Source of the DNA: Acidimicrobiales bacterium
GTDB taxonomy: Bacteria; Actinomycetota; Acidimicrobiia; Acidimicrobiales; Poriferisodalaceae
NCBI GenBank assembly: GCA_041394185.1
Contig: JAWKIQ010000003.1
Span: forward strand, 248,001-312,000
Direction of reading: 5' to 3'
Length of the DNA: 64,000 nt
Shown here: positions 54,516 to 64,000 of the stretch, in pieces
Numbering within the stretch: position 1 is the stretch's first letter
Layout of the letters: the number at the start of each line of letters is the position of its first letter
Position numbers and translations under genes: made by a program
Notes under the pieces: model-generated
Database searches by the model: none
Seen by the model: only the letters and a program-made list of their open reading frames with translations
What the model was told of the DNA's origin: nothing

Positions 54516-54923
54516 ATGATCAGCGACGCAAACCGACGCCAGCTCTACGAATCGCTCGTCAAGAGCATCGGCCCCGAGTCAAGCGAGGTCCTGATGGAAC
54601 TCCTGCCACCCGCCGGATGGTCAGACCTCGTGACGCGCACAGACCTCAACTCGGTCAGGACCGAACTGAAGACCGACATCGAGATCACCAAGACCGAGTT
54701 GCGGATCGAGATCCAAGACCTCCGCACCGAACTCAAGGGCGACATCCAACACCTCCGCACCGAACTCAGGGGCGACATCCAAGACCTCCGCACTGAACTC
54801 AAGAGCGATATTCGTGGCATCCAAGGTCAGATCGACGGGCAACTGCCCAAGGTGATCATGGCCAACATCGCCTCGATGCTTGCGGTGGCAGGAACGGTCA
54901 TCACCGCCGGCGCATTGTTCTGA
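54516..54923 (+). CDS. coiled-coil protein with 11-residue repeats and C-terminal membrane anchor
   Basis: 135 residues. After a short globular start (MISDANRRQLYESLVKSIGP) there are three 11-residue repeats, each of the form DIQDLRTELKG, encoded by near-identical 33-bp units at about 54712-54810. It ends in one helix, MANIASMLAVAGTVITAGAL. The 11-mer periodicity predicts a right-handed coiled coil. The anchor and length resemble DUF1640/CCDC90-like or toxin-immunity-associated proteins, but no assignment is safe. Confidence 0.65.
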   Translation: MISDANRRQLYESLVKSIGPESSEVLMELLPPAGWSDLVTRTDLNSVRTELKTDIEITKTELRIEIQDLRTELKGDIQHLRTELRGDIQDLRTELKSDIRGIQGQIDGQLPKVIMANIASMLAVAGTVITAGALF

Positions 54924-54997
54924 GCCCGGCCGGGCTCGACTGCCCTCTCGGTGCGCAAGTCGTGGTCGCAGGCAGGACAGCCCGTGTGCCAGGCGCA

Positions 54998-55396
54998 CTA
55001 AGTAGCGGACCCGCGGTGGACCCGCAGTGCGGTGTGCTCTGCCAGGGTCGTGAAATCGGCGTCTGCGTGCAGGACCGGAACACCCGCCTCGATGGCAACC
55101 GCTGCGATCAGACAGTCGATGAGCTTTCTCACCGTGCGCCCCTCTCTCCGACAGGTGCGGTAGAGGGCAGCTGCGTGTTCGTAGTCGAGTGGGCCGGTTG
55201 GTAGCACGGTTGCCATGGCCATGAGGCCGCGTAGCGAGGCGAGATGAGATTCGTTACGCGCCCCTGCCAGCACCTCCATCGACACCGGATCGCACACGGC
55301 GATGTCGGATCCGAGCAGGCCGTCCACGGCCACACAAGTCGGCGAATCGGTTCCCCTCAGGAACTCGACCCACGCGGAAGTGTCGATGAGGATCAT
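54998..55396 (-). CDS. vapC: VapC-type PIN-domain toxin
   Basis: 132 residues. MILIDTSAWVEFLRGTDS gives the first acidic residue, VSMEVLAGARNE the conserved Glu, RTVRKLIDCLIAAVAIEAG the third acidic residue, and VLHADADFTTLAEHT the fourth. VapC toxins are RNases cutting tRNA or rRNA. ATG 55396 overlaps the antitoxin stop in ATGA, as in vapBC operons, but that antitoxin is truncated, so the toxin may be uncontrolled or silent. Confidence 0.92.
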   Translation of the reverse strand: MILIDTSAWVEFLRGTDSPTCVAVDGLLGSDIAVCDPVSMEVLAGARNESHLASLRGLMAMATVLPTGPLDYEHAAALYRTCRREGRTVRKLIDCLIAAVAIEAGVPVLHADADFTTLAEHTALRVHRGSAT

Positions 55397-55485
55397 GCGG
55401 TACGACCCTGTCGCATCTCGTCCAGGTCGCCGTCCCAACCCGAGCCGCGCAGCGCCCTTGCATCAGGCAGCGAGAGCGGCTCGCT
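55393..55485 (-). pseudogene. vapB: C-terminal remnant of VapB antitoxin
   Basis: Only ASEPLSLPDARALRGSGWD and GDLDEMRQGRTA remain in frame before the stop that overlaps vapC. This matches the C-terminus of VapB family antitoxins (toxin-binding part). The N-terminal DNA-binding half is missing. Upstream sequence immediately reads as the end of the phosphorothioation methyltransferase in another frame (EEAGKRLAS), so the boundary lies within about 55470-55485. Confidence 0.75.
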
Positions 55486-57091
55486 AGCCGCTTGCCGGCC
55501 TCCTCCAGAACCTGCTCCCAGTTCTGCCTGCGGCCGATGTCGCTTGATGACAGCAACCCGGCCCTTTCCTCTTGGAGGTGAGACGCTCGAACTTTGAATA
55601 CGCCGGGTGCTCCTCTGGGAGGAACGTCTCTTTGCGGTGAAGGATTGGCGGGTTCTCGAGTTTGAAGTTCCGATAGCTGACCCGCAACTCGGGCAGCCGA
55701 GCGACAACCGAGCTTTCCGGAAGGCGCAGGATGCGGGTCGGAGTCGAACTCCAGGTACGCGAGGAATGACACCTGCGGCTTCAGCCGGTGCAACGAGAAT
55801 GGTGGTGTCGTCGACGTTTCCGGTCAGCGCTCGCGCCGCGCCTGAAGCCGCGCAGAACGGGAGAGCTGCTCGAGACCACTCCATGCACATGTAGAGCGCC
55901 TCAGGTGTCAGCTTGCCGAATGGTGAGTCGAGGCACGCCTCGTTCAGTCGAGGGAAGATCTGCGATCCAGTACAGAAGTCGGTCGGCTTCTTTTGTTGCC
56001 TCGTACAGGCCGAACAGGTCCTTTGCGTCGTACGGGTCGTCGGCAGATCCGCTAAAAGCGCGGACGGCCGCCGAAGGCGCTGAAGCTTTTGACGTAGACG
56101 AGGAAGTTGTTCCGCTGTCTCTTCGAACTCGAGCCACCTGTTGGAACCGGTTACTCGCCGGATGAGAGAGAACGCTCCGCGAATGGAACCGAACTCGCTT
56201 CTATGGCGGCCTCGTTGGGGACTTCACCCTTACACGTGGGAGCCTGCCCGGTCGGTGAGGAAGTCGATGAGAGGCTGAAGGTCGTCGAGGTTCTCCTCAA
56301 AGCGTTGCTCAGATCGCTTGCGGGCCCCGAGGTCGGCGTCCGGACCCTTCGCAGTCGTTGCGCGCCGGATCAGCGAGAATGCTGATCTGATACTTCGAAC
56401 TGATCGATGATGGCTGACGACCCGGTCAGGTCGTTTGCCGTAGGCAATCGCCGATGTTCGACGACCCAGGCTTCTAGCCCGGGGCGAGCACCGACTCGTT
56501 CTCGGCGTAGATGAGTTCGGCGATGCCTTGTCTTGGCCGAGAGTCGCAGCGAGTCTGCCGTGCAGAAGAGACTGGGCCGCTGAGCGATCGCGAAAGACGT
56601 AGGAACGCCCGGAGCGGCAGTGACTGGCCGTTCGCCGGTGATGCTGGCGATCAATCTCGCAGCTCCTCCTGTGTGTAGAACTTCTGAAGGTTCCGGCTGC
56701 TGTCAGACGGCCGTCGCCGAACGGCTTTCCGGAGGCGTCGGGGTCCCACGTCAGCCGCGCCGAAACGATTAGGACCTTTGAAGCGAAGTTCCGCAGCGCG
56801 AAGTGCCTAACGCTCTCTGGGGTCATAAATGACGTTGACGACACCCGTGTTCACACCATCCCGCCGAGACCACAGGTTCGTCTGGGGCGTGACCCGGATC
56901 CCAGCCGCCGACGCTGAATCCGAGATTCGTCCAGGTTGCGAGGAACGTCGTCACCTCGACCGCATCCGTAGTCGAATATGGAGTGCTCGGCCACGAGCAG
57001 CCCATCCTCGTAGGCCTGACTCATGGGTCTGGGGAAGACTCCGACTGATTGCGGTCCGGTGGCGCTCTACGACCGTCACGGTTCCTATCAT
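55470..57091 (-). pseudogene. DNA phosphorothioation-associated methyltransferase, many frame breaks
   Basis: Reconstructed from several frames. Start VERHRTAISRS at about 57091, then MSQAYEDGLL and SAM site FDYGCGRGDD, LGFSVGGWDPGHAPDEPVV, NTGVVNVIYDPRER, VLIVSARLTWDPDASGKPFG, FYTQEEL, YVFRDRSAAQSLLHGRLAA, SADDPYDAKDLFGLYEATKE, ENPPILHRKETFLPEEH and YSKFERLTSK, then EERAGLLSSSDIGRRQNW and EQVLEEAGKRLA. These are the conserved blocks, in order, of the putative methyltransferase family that accompanies dnd/ssp genes. At least eight frame changes are needed. Divergent from the cysteine desulfurase; 130 bp lies between the starts. Confidence 0.75.
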
Positions 57092-57220
57092 GGCCGATCA
57101 AGCGCCGAGCGGCGACTATGGTCCATCACCCATCGTTGTCCCAGGGGCCGCCTAGAGTCTTCGTTGTCATTTAGGAGGCGTCCTCTGTGTTTTGCCGGCG
57201 AGCAAGCTGAGATCAAATCG

Positions 57221-58353
57221 GTGTATCTCGATCACAACGCAACGACCCCCGTTTCGGAGGCTGTTCTCGCCGCCATGCTCCCGTGGTTCCGCAGCCACCC
57301 GGCCAATCCGGCCTCGCCATCTAGCCGGCCGACAGGCGGATGCCGCAGTCAAGCGTGCCAGATCACAAATCGCAGGGGCTATCGGCGCGAGCCCTGGCGA
57401 AATCGTCTTCACCTCTGGCTCGACCGAGGCGTCGAACATCGCGCTACGTGGCGCTCCCGGACCAATCGTGGTCGCATCGACAGAACACAAGGCTGTCCTA
57501 GACACCGCGCTAGCGCACCCGGATGGCTACCGGGTCGTCCTGATCGATCGGGCAGGGGCGAATCGACCTCGACAGGCTCGCCGCGCTCGAGGGCGCTGGC
57601 CTTGTCTCGATCATGCTCTGAAACAACGAAACCGGGGTCGTGCAGAACATCGCCAAGATCGCCGAACTCGGCCGCGAAAGCGGCGCTGTATCGTGCACAC
57701 CGATGCCACCCAGGCTTTGGGCAAGATGCATGTTGACGTGAATGACTTGGTGTGGACCTAGCTTCGTTCTCTGCACACAAGTTGGAAGGCCCGAAGGGAG
57801 TCGGCTGCCTTTACGTTCGTCGTGGCACTAGCCTCGCAACGATCGTGACCGGGGGGCCATGAAGCTTGGGCTGAGGTCAGGGACTCTCAATGTGCCGGGA
57901 ATCGTCGGGTTCGGTGAGGCTGCCCGACGGACAAGCGAGACCCTTCCTGAGAGGGCTGAACATCTCAGGGCACTCACCTCGTTGCTGCATGACCGCCTGG
58001 TGACCGCAGCACCCCTCGAGGTGTTCTCGGATCACACGAAGCGGGACTGCCCAGCCCAGCACGTTGTCGGTGAGGTTCGTCGGAGCTGATGCAGAGGCCG
58101 TGATCGCGAACGCCCGAGGTTGCTATCGCACGTCCCGGCTCGGCATGCACTAGCGCTGTGCCCGAACCCTCTCACGTGCTGCGAGCTATGGGTATTGATG
58201 CCTCCGCAGCCTACGAAACAGTCCGGTTGTCCGGTGGGATTCGAAACAACGCCAGCCGATATAGAGACAGCTACGGCCGTGATCGTCAAAGCAGTTGCCA
58301 GGGTGCGTGACTTGGCCGCCGTTACGCCAAACCCATCGAAGTCGGGGAGGTAG
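57221..58353 (+). pseudogene. cysteine desulfurase (DndA/SspA/IscS type), many frame breaks
   Basis: Pyridoxal-phosphate enzyme that takes sulfur from cysteine onto its own Cys and supplies it for phosphorothioation. GTG 57221 gives VYLDHNATTPVSEAVLAAM. In order, across at least eight frame changes: IVFTSGSTEASNIAL, VASTEHKAVLDT, NNETGVVQNIAKIAEL, VHTDATQALGKMHVDVNDL, SFSAHKLEGPKGVGCLYVRR with the PLP lysine, LRSGTLNVPGIVGFGEAA, then the catalytic Cys in GSACTSAVPEPSHVLRAM at about 58131. Every catalytic motif is present. It ends near ARVRDLAAVTPNPSKSGR. An in-frame TGA before NNETG is probably part of the same damage. Confidence 0.78.
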
Positions 58354-58360
58354 TTCTCCG

Positions 58361-59260
58361 ATGAGGCTTGAAGAGCGCTTGCCGCACTTTGGGCGACACG
58401 AGACCTTCACCACAGTGGGGCTGGGTCAAGGAAGGCGGTCGATGCCGGCGAAGACCGAGCGTTCCTCGGCGATGATGCGACCGTGCGTCCAGGTCGGTAA
58501 GAATCAGGTCGGTCGATCCGCTTTGGGGCCACGCCACCAAATCGCTTTCATGCTCACGAACCCATACCAGCCCAGTTTCCGGCTCTAAGCCCTCTGGCAC
58601 GAGTCACGCCACTGTTGGCAAGCGGCTGGGACCCCTTCACTAGGCACCCTGGCTCCCTCTGGTTGCTCCACTGGCTCTTGTTGGCCCCGAAGTGCGACCT
58701 ACCTGTTTGGTGGTTGGCATTCAACGAATTCGGCGCGATTGAGTTCACCGATGAACAGCTTCATACGTTCGTCGAGGACCAGCTCGAAGCCACGTCGGGA
58801 TGGAAGGAGGTCCAACAAGGCACAGTAGCCAAGGACGTCTCCTGCATGCTGAGAACCACGCAAGCGCCAAATAGCCGGGAAAAAGGCAAGCGCCAGCCTT
58901 CGAGGACACTGTGGACGCACCGTTCCGTGAGTTGGGTCTCCTTCGGTGCGTCGACGCCTCGACACGTACCTTCAGTTCGTGCTCGGAGGCAAACCGACAC
59001 TTCCTTCAAGCATCGCTTTGTATGCATGTCTCGACTTTCTCGCCCGGACAGGGCCACCGGCAAAACAGCAGCAATTATGTCGCGGCTTGCGACCGAGGCT
59101 GGGGAGCCCAGGACGAGTCTTCAACTGACCAGATCCGGCTGGCAGATCTCCTATCCACGGCAGCCGCCCTTCATCCAGATGTTGTCAAGCTTGCAGAGGC
59201 CGGCTGGAGTTACCCAGATCGGTTTCGAAGGATCTGCTGCTGCCGCCGCCACAGAAGTAC
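58361..59260 (+). pseudogene. DUF4007 protein, many frame breaks
   Basis: Reconstructed pieces: MRLEERLPHFGRHETFT, KAVDAGEDRAFLGDDATVRP, VGKNQV, GWDPFTRHPGSLWLLHWLLL, APKCDLPVWWLAFNEFGAIE, FTDEQLHTFVEDQLE, WKEVQQGTVAKDVSCMLRT, VDAPFRELGLLR, LDTYLQFVLGGKPTLPSSIA, and AALHPDVVKLAEA. These match DUF4007 proteins, which sit beside cysteine desulfurase and PAPS-reductase-like genes in phosphorothioation and BREX-type islands. ATG 58361 is 8 bp after the end of the desulfurase. The 3' end is approximate because the frame keeps shifting. Role unknown. Confidence 0.7.
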
Positions 59261-59299
59261 TTGCTTTACCACACTACTCGCGCGTCGGTTTCGGCCAAG

Positions 59300-62200
59300 G
59301 CCCCGCAGACCCGCATCTTCTCGCTGCTGCCGATGGGGCCGACGAAGACTTATGCGGTCCCCGGACAGTTTGTGTTCGGGGCTAGAACCGGCCTACGTCT
59401 GGGCGCGTCGGAACCAGACGACATTCTCGATCGAGTGGACCCCGCTGCAAGACAGAGTCGACGCAGGCCTCCAAAGCACTGACCGCCCTCGCCTCCAGCT
59501 TCGTACAGCCTCGAGGACGCTTCGCGAGTCTGTGAATGTAGGCGCGACTCTCGAACACCGCCGATCGACGGCTACATCCCTGACAGGACGTGCCCTTGAT
59601 GTTGTTGTCGGCAGGGTCGCCCGTTCGCTCGCGTGGAAACGGATCAAACGCCTTCTCGATCACCGGACCCTACGGAACCGGTAAGTCGGGTTTCGCCATA
59701 TTCACTTGACTCGCTTCTGGGCCCCGTGAGCGACGAGTCGCTTGCGGCGCTCATACTGACCGGGGCTGACCCCGAAACTGCAAGGCTTCTCGCCGGGCTC
59801 AGCGGCGCGATAGGCGGCCGTGGATTCATCCGAGCGATCGTCACCGCATCGAGAGAGCCGATCTCGGTAACTGTTCGTGCCATTCAGTCGGGCATAGCTT
59901 CCGCTTCGAACCAGTTACCGACACGGAAGAAGAGTACAACCAACTCAAGATGCAGAGTCGACGAGGCCGTGGCTGGGCTGGCTGATCAGACTTGGGCATT
60001 GCCAAGCAATCGCTTCATTGTCGACGCCATCGCTCAGCTATCCGAATTCGCCCCCGTTCTACTCATCATTGACGAGTTCGGGGAAGAACCTCGAAGCATT
60101 CGCTGATTCCCGATCCGAAGCAGACCTCTATCTCCTGCAAAGGCTAGCCGAATGGTCACATGCGCCGGCGGCAGGTCGCCCTTCGCTGCTCATGATCACC
60201 ATGCAGCATCTGGCTTTCGAAGAAGTATCTCGACAGCGTGTCGCAGACGCTTCGTAGAGAGTGGGCAAGGTCAGGGCCGGTTCGAGGACATCCCATACGT
60301 CGACACGCCGGCTCAGACCAGCACCTCATCGCGCTCCAGGTCTTCGAGCATAGTGACGATCCCTCGTACGAGGCCGCATGCCGGAAGTGGAGCGAGACGA
60401 GGCAACCTCCCAATTGCTTGACGCCGGCCTCAGCCACTTGGCTGACGAGCAGCTGGTAGCGGCCACATGGCCGCTACATCCTTCGACGCTTCTCGTTCTC
60501 CCCGAGCTATGCGCTCGTTACGGGCAAAACAGACGGACACTGTTCTCCTTCCTCGCTTCTGCAGAGCCGCGCTGGCTGTTCCTGCCTGGCTCAACGACCA
60601 GAAAGGCTGATGTCCTGGCTTGCTGATGTTCGGCTTGACCGCGTGTACGACTGCTTCGTCGAGTCAGCTGCGACGATGGTTAGCGCCTGCAAACGGCGTC
60701 CAGATGGTCGAAATCGAAACCACAATCCGAGATGCCACCGACCTCACAGAGGCACACAGACGAGTTCTTAAGACGGTGGGGCTACTGAACCCTAGTCTCG
60801 GCGGGACGGGCGATCAGAGCCGCGGGCCGTTGTGAGCTGGGCGTGTACAGACGGCCGACCCGGAACCGAGGCGCGGCGAAGGTCGACGGGCTTCTTGTCG
60901 ATCTCGAGAAATCGGGCCGACTGACCTACCGCGAGTTCGCAATTGAGCTTCGCCTGTGGCGTGGATCCGACTTGAACATCCGGTCCGCCATATCGGCCGC
61001 TCGTCGCAACTCTCCGGGACGTTCGGCGGAAGAGCTCCTCAGCGCAACCCGAAGCATGCCACCCGTCGTCGCTGCTAGGCACTCGATCCCGAAACCGGCA
61101 CACTGCGCGTATTACCGCGAACTTGGGACTCCGATGGCGATATTGCCCCCGGACCCGAAGACGAGGACGGGCTCCTCGTATATGTAGTCGGAAACCGACT
61201 CCCTGCGGTTGTCGCAACCGGTACGTGTGCAAACCAGTCATTGCGGTCCGCCCGAGGACACCGCGGCTCTGCGACTGGCGGCAGTCGAGCTTGCAGCAAT
61301 CCGGGAGGTGTCCGGCGATCCCGAGCTAGTCGGTGATGACTGGGTAGCCAAGCACAGGCTCGGCGAGCGCGAAGCCGAAGCGATGCTCCGATTCGAATCC
61401 GTCTTCGAAGAGACCGTCGGACACAACGCCGGAGAGGACGCCGCCCGGTATCGGCTCGTCGAGCGGCGAGACTCCGGCGGCAGAACTTCCGGCTCCACAA
61501 TCGGTCGCTTCCGCTGCTGTCGGATGTTTGCGAGCAAGGCCTACGAGGGATTCGCCACCCGTTCTAACGAGATGTGAAAATCGGCACGAACTGACCTCAC
61601 AAGGAACAAAGGCTCGGCGGCTGCTGCTCAAGCCCTACTAACCCGCCCAAAGAAAGACCGAGCGACTCGGGATCGAAGGATTCCCTCCCAGCGCTATGTA
61701 TGACGCGCTGTGTTCGGCACCACAGGAATGCACCGCGTCCATCAAAGGTCAGTACGAACTTACAGCACCGGCGAACAACTCCGGTTGGACGAAAGCTTGG
61801 AGAAGACCCTGACGTCGATGCTCGACTTCGCTAAGGAGGGCATCGCGTCGGCGTCGAGCAGATAATCGATGCGCTGCCGTCTCCCCGGTTGGAATCAAAG
61901 TCGCAGTTGCTCCCGTGCTCGTCGCTGCGATCATCATCAATCGTGATGAGGTAGCCCTCTACGAGCACGGCACTTACGCCCCGCGCTTCACCGATGATGT
62001 TCTCGAGCGGTTCCTGCGCAACCCCGCCCACTTTCAGATCAAGCACTATAGCCACCCTGGACCCCGCCGTCGAGTCGTCGAGACCACCGCCGACGCTCTC
62101 GGTATTCGGCCCCTAGATGGCCAGCCAACCGTACTATCAATCGTGGGGCACCTCGTAGCGACAGCCAGCGCACTACCTAGCTACGCACGCCAAACATCAA

Positions 62201-62957
62201 CCTGACTGCTGAGGCAGCAGTGCGCAGGCACTTTTTCCGCGCCAGCGAACCTGATGTCCTGCTCTTCGAGACCTTGCCCTCGGTCCTCGGCCACAGCAGT
62301 GTCCCAACCCGCGGGCGAGGACGCGGTCGTCGACTACACCAGCTTCGCTTCCGCCTTGGCCTCCGCAATCAACAGGCTAGAAGCTGCTGGGCGGAATCCT
62401 GCTCGCGAGAAGTCGTCGACAATCTCCGAGCATCGACCGGAACTACCAGCGACGACTATCGAGCTGAGCTTCGTCAATCTGCGCGCAGCATCTCGAAGGA
62501 AACGGACCATCGACCGCGGATGCCCGGCCTGGTGACGGCTCCAGCCATTCACCTCCGACGAAGAGTGGTCCAGTACATAGCAATGACAGTCACGGGCCCG
62601 CCTATCCCGATTCGTGGACGGATGAAACGAGGCAGAAGTTCTGGCGAACATTGCCGAGCTTGAAGACGTTTGCCAGGCGCCTGGAGCAATCCAGCACGAT
62701 CCGAGCGGGCTCCAGGACGAGAAGAGGCTTCGACGCCTTCCATGACAGTGACCCGCTCAGATGGCGCCGAGGAGGCACGAGTAGTCGATATAACCGACGA
62801 GCGCAGACGGCTGCTCGAGCCTCTCATCGACCGGCTGTTGGCTGACAAGGGCGCGCAAGCGGCCGGAGCCGAAGACAATCCTCGCGCTGCTTGGCGAACG
62901 GCTTCTCCCGGACAGCCCCTACGACGTGTCACGCACACGCGGTATGGTCAACCCTGA
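59300..62957 (+). pseudogene. very large P-loop ATPase of phosphorothioation/BREX islands (BrxC/PbeC-like), many frame breaks
   Basis: Reassembled ~1200-residue ATPase. Walker A TGPYGTGKSGFAIF at about 59660-59700; SLLGPVSDESLAALIL; Walker B VLLIIDEFG at about 60055 continuing as KNLEAFADSRSEADLYLL; RREWA and RFEDIPYVDTPAQT; PLHPSTLLVLPELCARYGQN with RRTLFSFLASAEP; DRVYDCFVESAATMV; VEIETTIRDATDLTEAHRRV; and near the C-terminus APVLVAAIIINRDEVALYEH, DVLLFETLPS and DITDERRRLLEPLIDRLLAD. The order is that of BrxC-like ATPases beside DUF4007 genes. The start is approximate (59300-59400). It ends around a DSPYDVSRTRGMV segment. Confidence 0.65.
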
Positions 62958-62991
62958 CCGGCACAGACAACCAGTAGGAGTTCTCGAGCAC

Positions 62992-63850
62992 ATGCGGCAT
63001 GTCTGCGGCATCTCAGGTGGCAAGGATTCGTCGCTCTAGCCATCTACCTTCGCCATGGGCTCACCGGAACTCGACATCGAGTACTTCTTCTGCGACACAG
63101 GAGCTGAGCTGCCCGAGACGTACGACTACCTAACCAAGCTTGAGACAGTCCTCGGCAAGCGCATCCCACCTCAACTCTGATCGGGGTTTCGACCACTGGT
63201 TCAAGATGTACCGCGGCGTACTTTGCCATCCCCTGCAAGCCCGCTGGTGTACCCGCCAGATGAAGATCGCCCCTCTTGAGGAATTGGCTCGGCGACGACG
63301 AGGCCACTTCCTATGTGGCCATCCGCGCCGACAGGAATCGAACCGGAAGGAGCACGTCTCCTGAAAGCCAAACATCCGAGCTGTCTTTCCTTTCGTGGAG
63401 GCGGGCGCAGACCACCCGACGGGGTGCTAATGATCCTGGAGGACGCTGCTATCGGGCTACCGACGCTACTACGAGTGGAGAACCCGGTCTGGGTGCTACT
63501 TCTGCTTCTGGCGCAAGGCCGAGTGGGTGGGCCTCGCCGAGCAGCATCGAAGCCTCTTTGAAAAGGCCGTCGCCATTGAACAGAAGACACTCCTCGAGGC
63601 CGGCGCATCGACGGTGACGCCGACTTCAGCGACGCACTGCCATGCAGGGCCGGGCATACACTTGGTCGGGATCGAGACCCTTGTACAACTGCGATCCCGC
63701 AGCCCGAGTTCTCAGCGCCACGCTGCAGCACAAGCAAGCGCCTTTTACGCCGACCGAACGCTCCACTGATCGAGGTTCTGGCGGAAGCCCCTTGACTACG
63801 ACGACGATCACGCCGACCTTGCCAGATCTGTGCACTGTAGGGTCGGGCAG
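62992..63850 (+). pseudogene. PAPS-reductase-like ATP pyrophosphatase (DndC/BrxP type), frame broken
   Basis: Carries the PP-loop MRHVCGISGGKDSS at ATG 62992, then ELDIEYFFCDTGAELPETYD with YLTKLETVLGKRI, ADRNREG-type motif, QARWCTRQMKIAPLEE, GVLMILEDAAIGLP, and the cysteine-rich GCYFCFWRKAEWVGLAE after a shift, ending EKAVAIEQKTLLE and SATLQHKQAPFTPTERS. DndC-type enzymes activate DNA with ATP and insert sulfur into the backbone using an Fe-S cluster held by such Cys residues. It follows the ATPase by about 35 bp. The 3' end is uncertain; 63850-64000 holds no recognisable frame apart from a possible new start at 63941. Confidence 0.7.
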
Positions 63851-64000
63851 AACTCGAGCGGTGAGACACCGATTCGGAACCTTGCTCGCAAGAGGCTAGG
63901 CGGACTACCCGTGGACGACGGCGACAGCTGCAAGCATCCAATGACTACGCATCCTCGCACCTCGAGTGAATTGGCTTGCCGACGAGCTGGCAGCGGGCTC

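Noticed and set aside
57221..58353. Housekeeping IscS of Fe-S cluster assembly
   Set aside because: No iscU, suf or nif genes nearby; context is the phosphorothioation island.
58131..58360. Second selenocysteine or recoding event at in-frame stops of the cysteine desulfurase
   Set aside because: Stops here accompany multiple frame changes and lack a nearby SECIS-like hairpin, so they belong to the general damage.
62992..63850. Assimilatory PAPS reductase (CysH)
   Set aside because: The ELPETYDYLTKLE and GCYFCFWRKAEWV regions and the neighbours (DUF4007, giant ATPase, cysteine desulfurase) fit DndC/BrxP-type proteins, not CysH in a sulfate operon.

Overview
The window is high-GC DNA from an actinobacterium. 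The supporting signs are a fused 2-oxoglutarate decarboxylase/dehydrogenase (Kgd), the non-canonical mismatch endonuclease NucS, an actinobacterial-type LexA box in front of a DUF222/HNH gene, frequent GTG/TTG starts, and SARP/BTAD regulation. The gene mix (DUF3237, alkyl-sulfatase-type MBL protein, acyl-CoA enzymes, AK-repeat protein) resembles marine or soil Acidimicrobiia, but that placement is inference. No rRNA, tRNA or CRISPR array was recognised.

Layout. 1-10 kb: left-truncated UvrD/HRDC helicase, frameshifted exonuclease III, NYN ribonuclease with a histone-H1-like tail, HAD hydrolase, kgd and ettA. 10-16.7 kb: small zinc-finger-like protein, two inverted repeats, then an Aap-type amino acid importer (aapJ, hairpin, aapQ-aapM-aapP). 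16.9-20.9 kb: CysQ-like phosphatase, enoyl-CoA hydratase, NTF2-like protein, PEP-utilising His-domain protein. 21-28.6 kb: a lipoprotein and a 1256-residue membrane protein with an anthrax-edema-factor/ExoY-like core, divergent from a STAND/BTAD regulator across an array of 11-bp direct repeats. 28.6-35.2 kb: ABC1 kinase, flavin-oxidase-fold protein, nucS, two DUF4333-like lipoproteins, DMFase-like amidase, coiled-coil protein. 35.3-44.5 kb: sulfatase, a MerB-like gene interrupted by an in-frame TGA, nitroreductases, MBL protein, MerR/VOC operon, DUF3237, thioesterase. 44.5-55.4 kb: Cys-rich secreted protein, SDR, DUF3179 lipoprotein, Drr-type ABC exporter, SOS-controlled HNH protein, MFS transporter, 3-hydroxyisobutyrate-dehydrogenase-like enzyme, coiled-coil protein and VapC.

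55.47-64 kb is different. Reading frames break every few tens to about 150 bases, yet the pieces join into recognisable proteins with intact catalytic motifs. On the minus strand there is a DNA-phosphorothioation-associated methyltransferase. Divergently on the plus strand are a cysteine desulfurase, a DUF4007 protein, a very large P-loop ATPase and a DndC/BrxP-type PAPS-reductase-like ATP pyrophosphatase, the last next to the right edge. This is the sulfur-handling half of a phosphorothioation-type or BREX-type-4-like defence island. Its left edge cuts vapB, so only the last ~30 codons of the antitoxin remain next to an intact vapC. Intact motifs with dense indels look more like uncorrected long-read sequence or a chimeric join than slow decay, but I cannot decide this from sequence alone.

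The most unusual single gene is the MerB-like one at 37681-38367. Its in-frame TGA falls exactly where MerB has catalytic Cys159, and it is followed at the right distance by a perfect 7-bp hairpin with a GGUC loop, as expected for a bacterial SECIS element. I propose a selenocysteine-containing organomercurial-lyase homologue.
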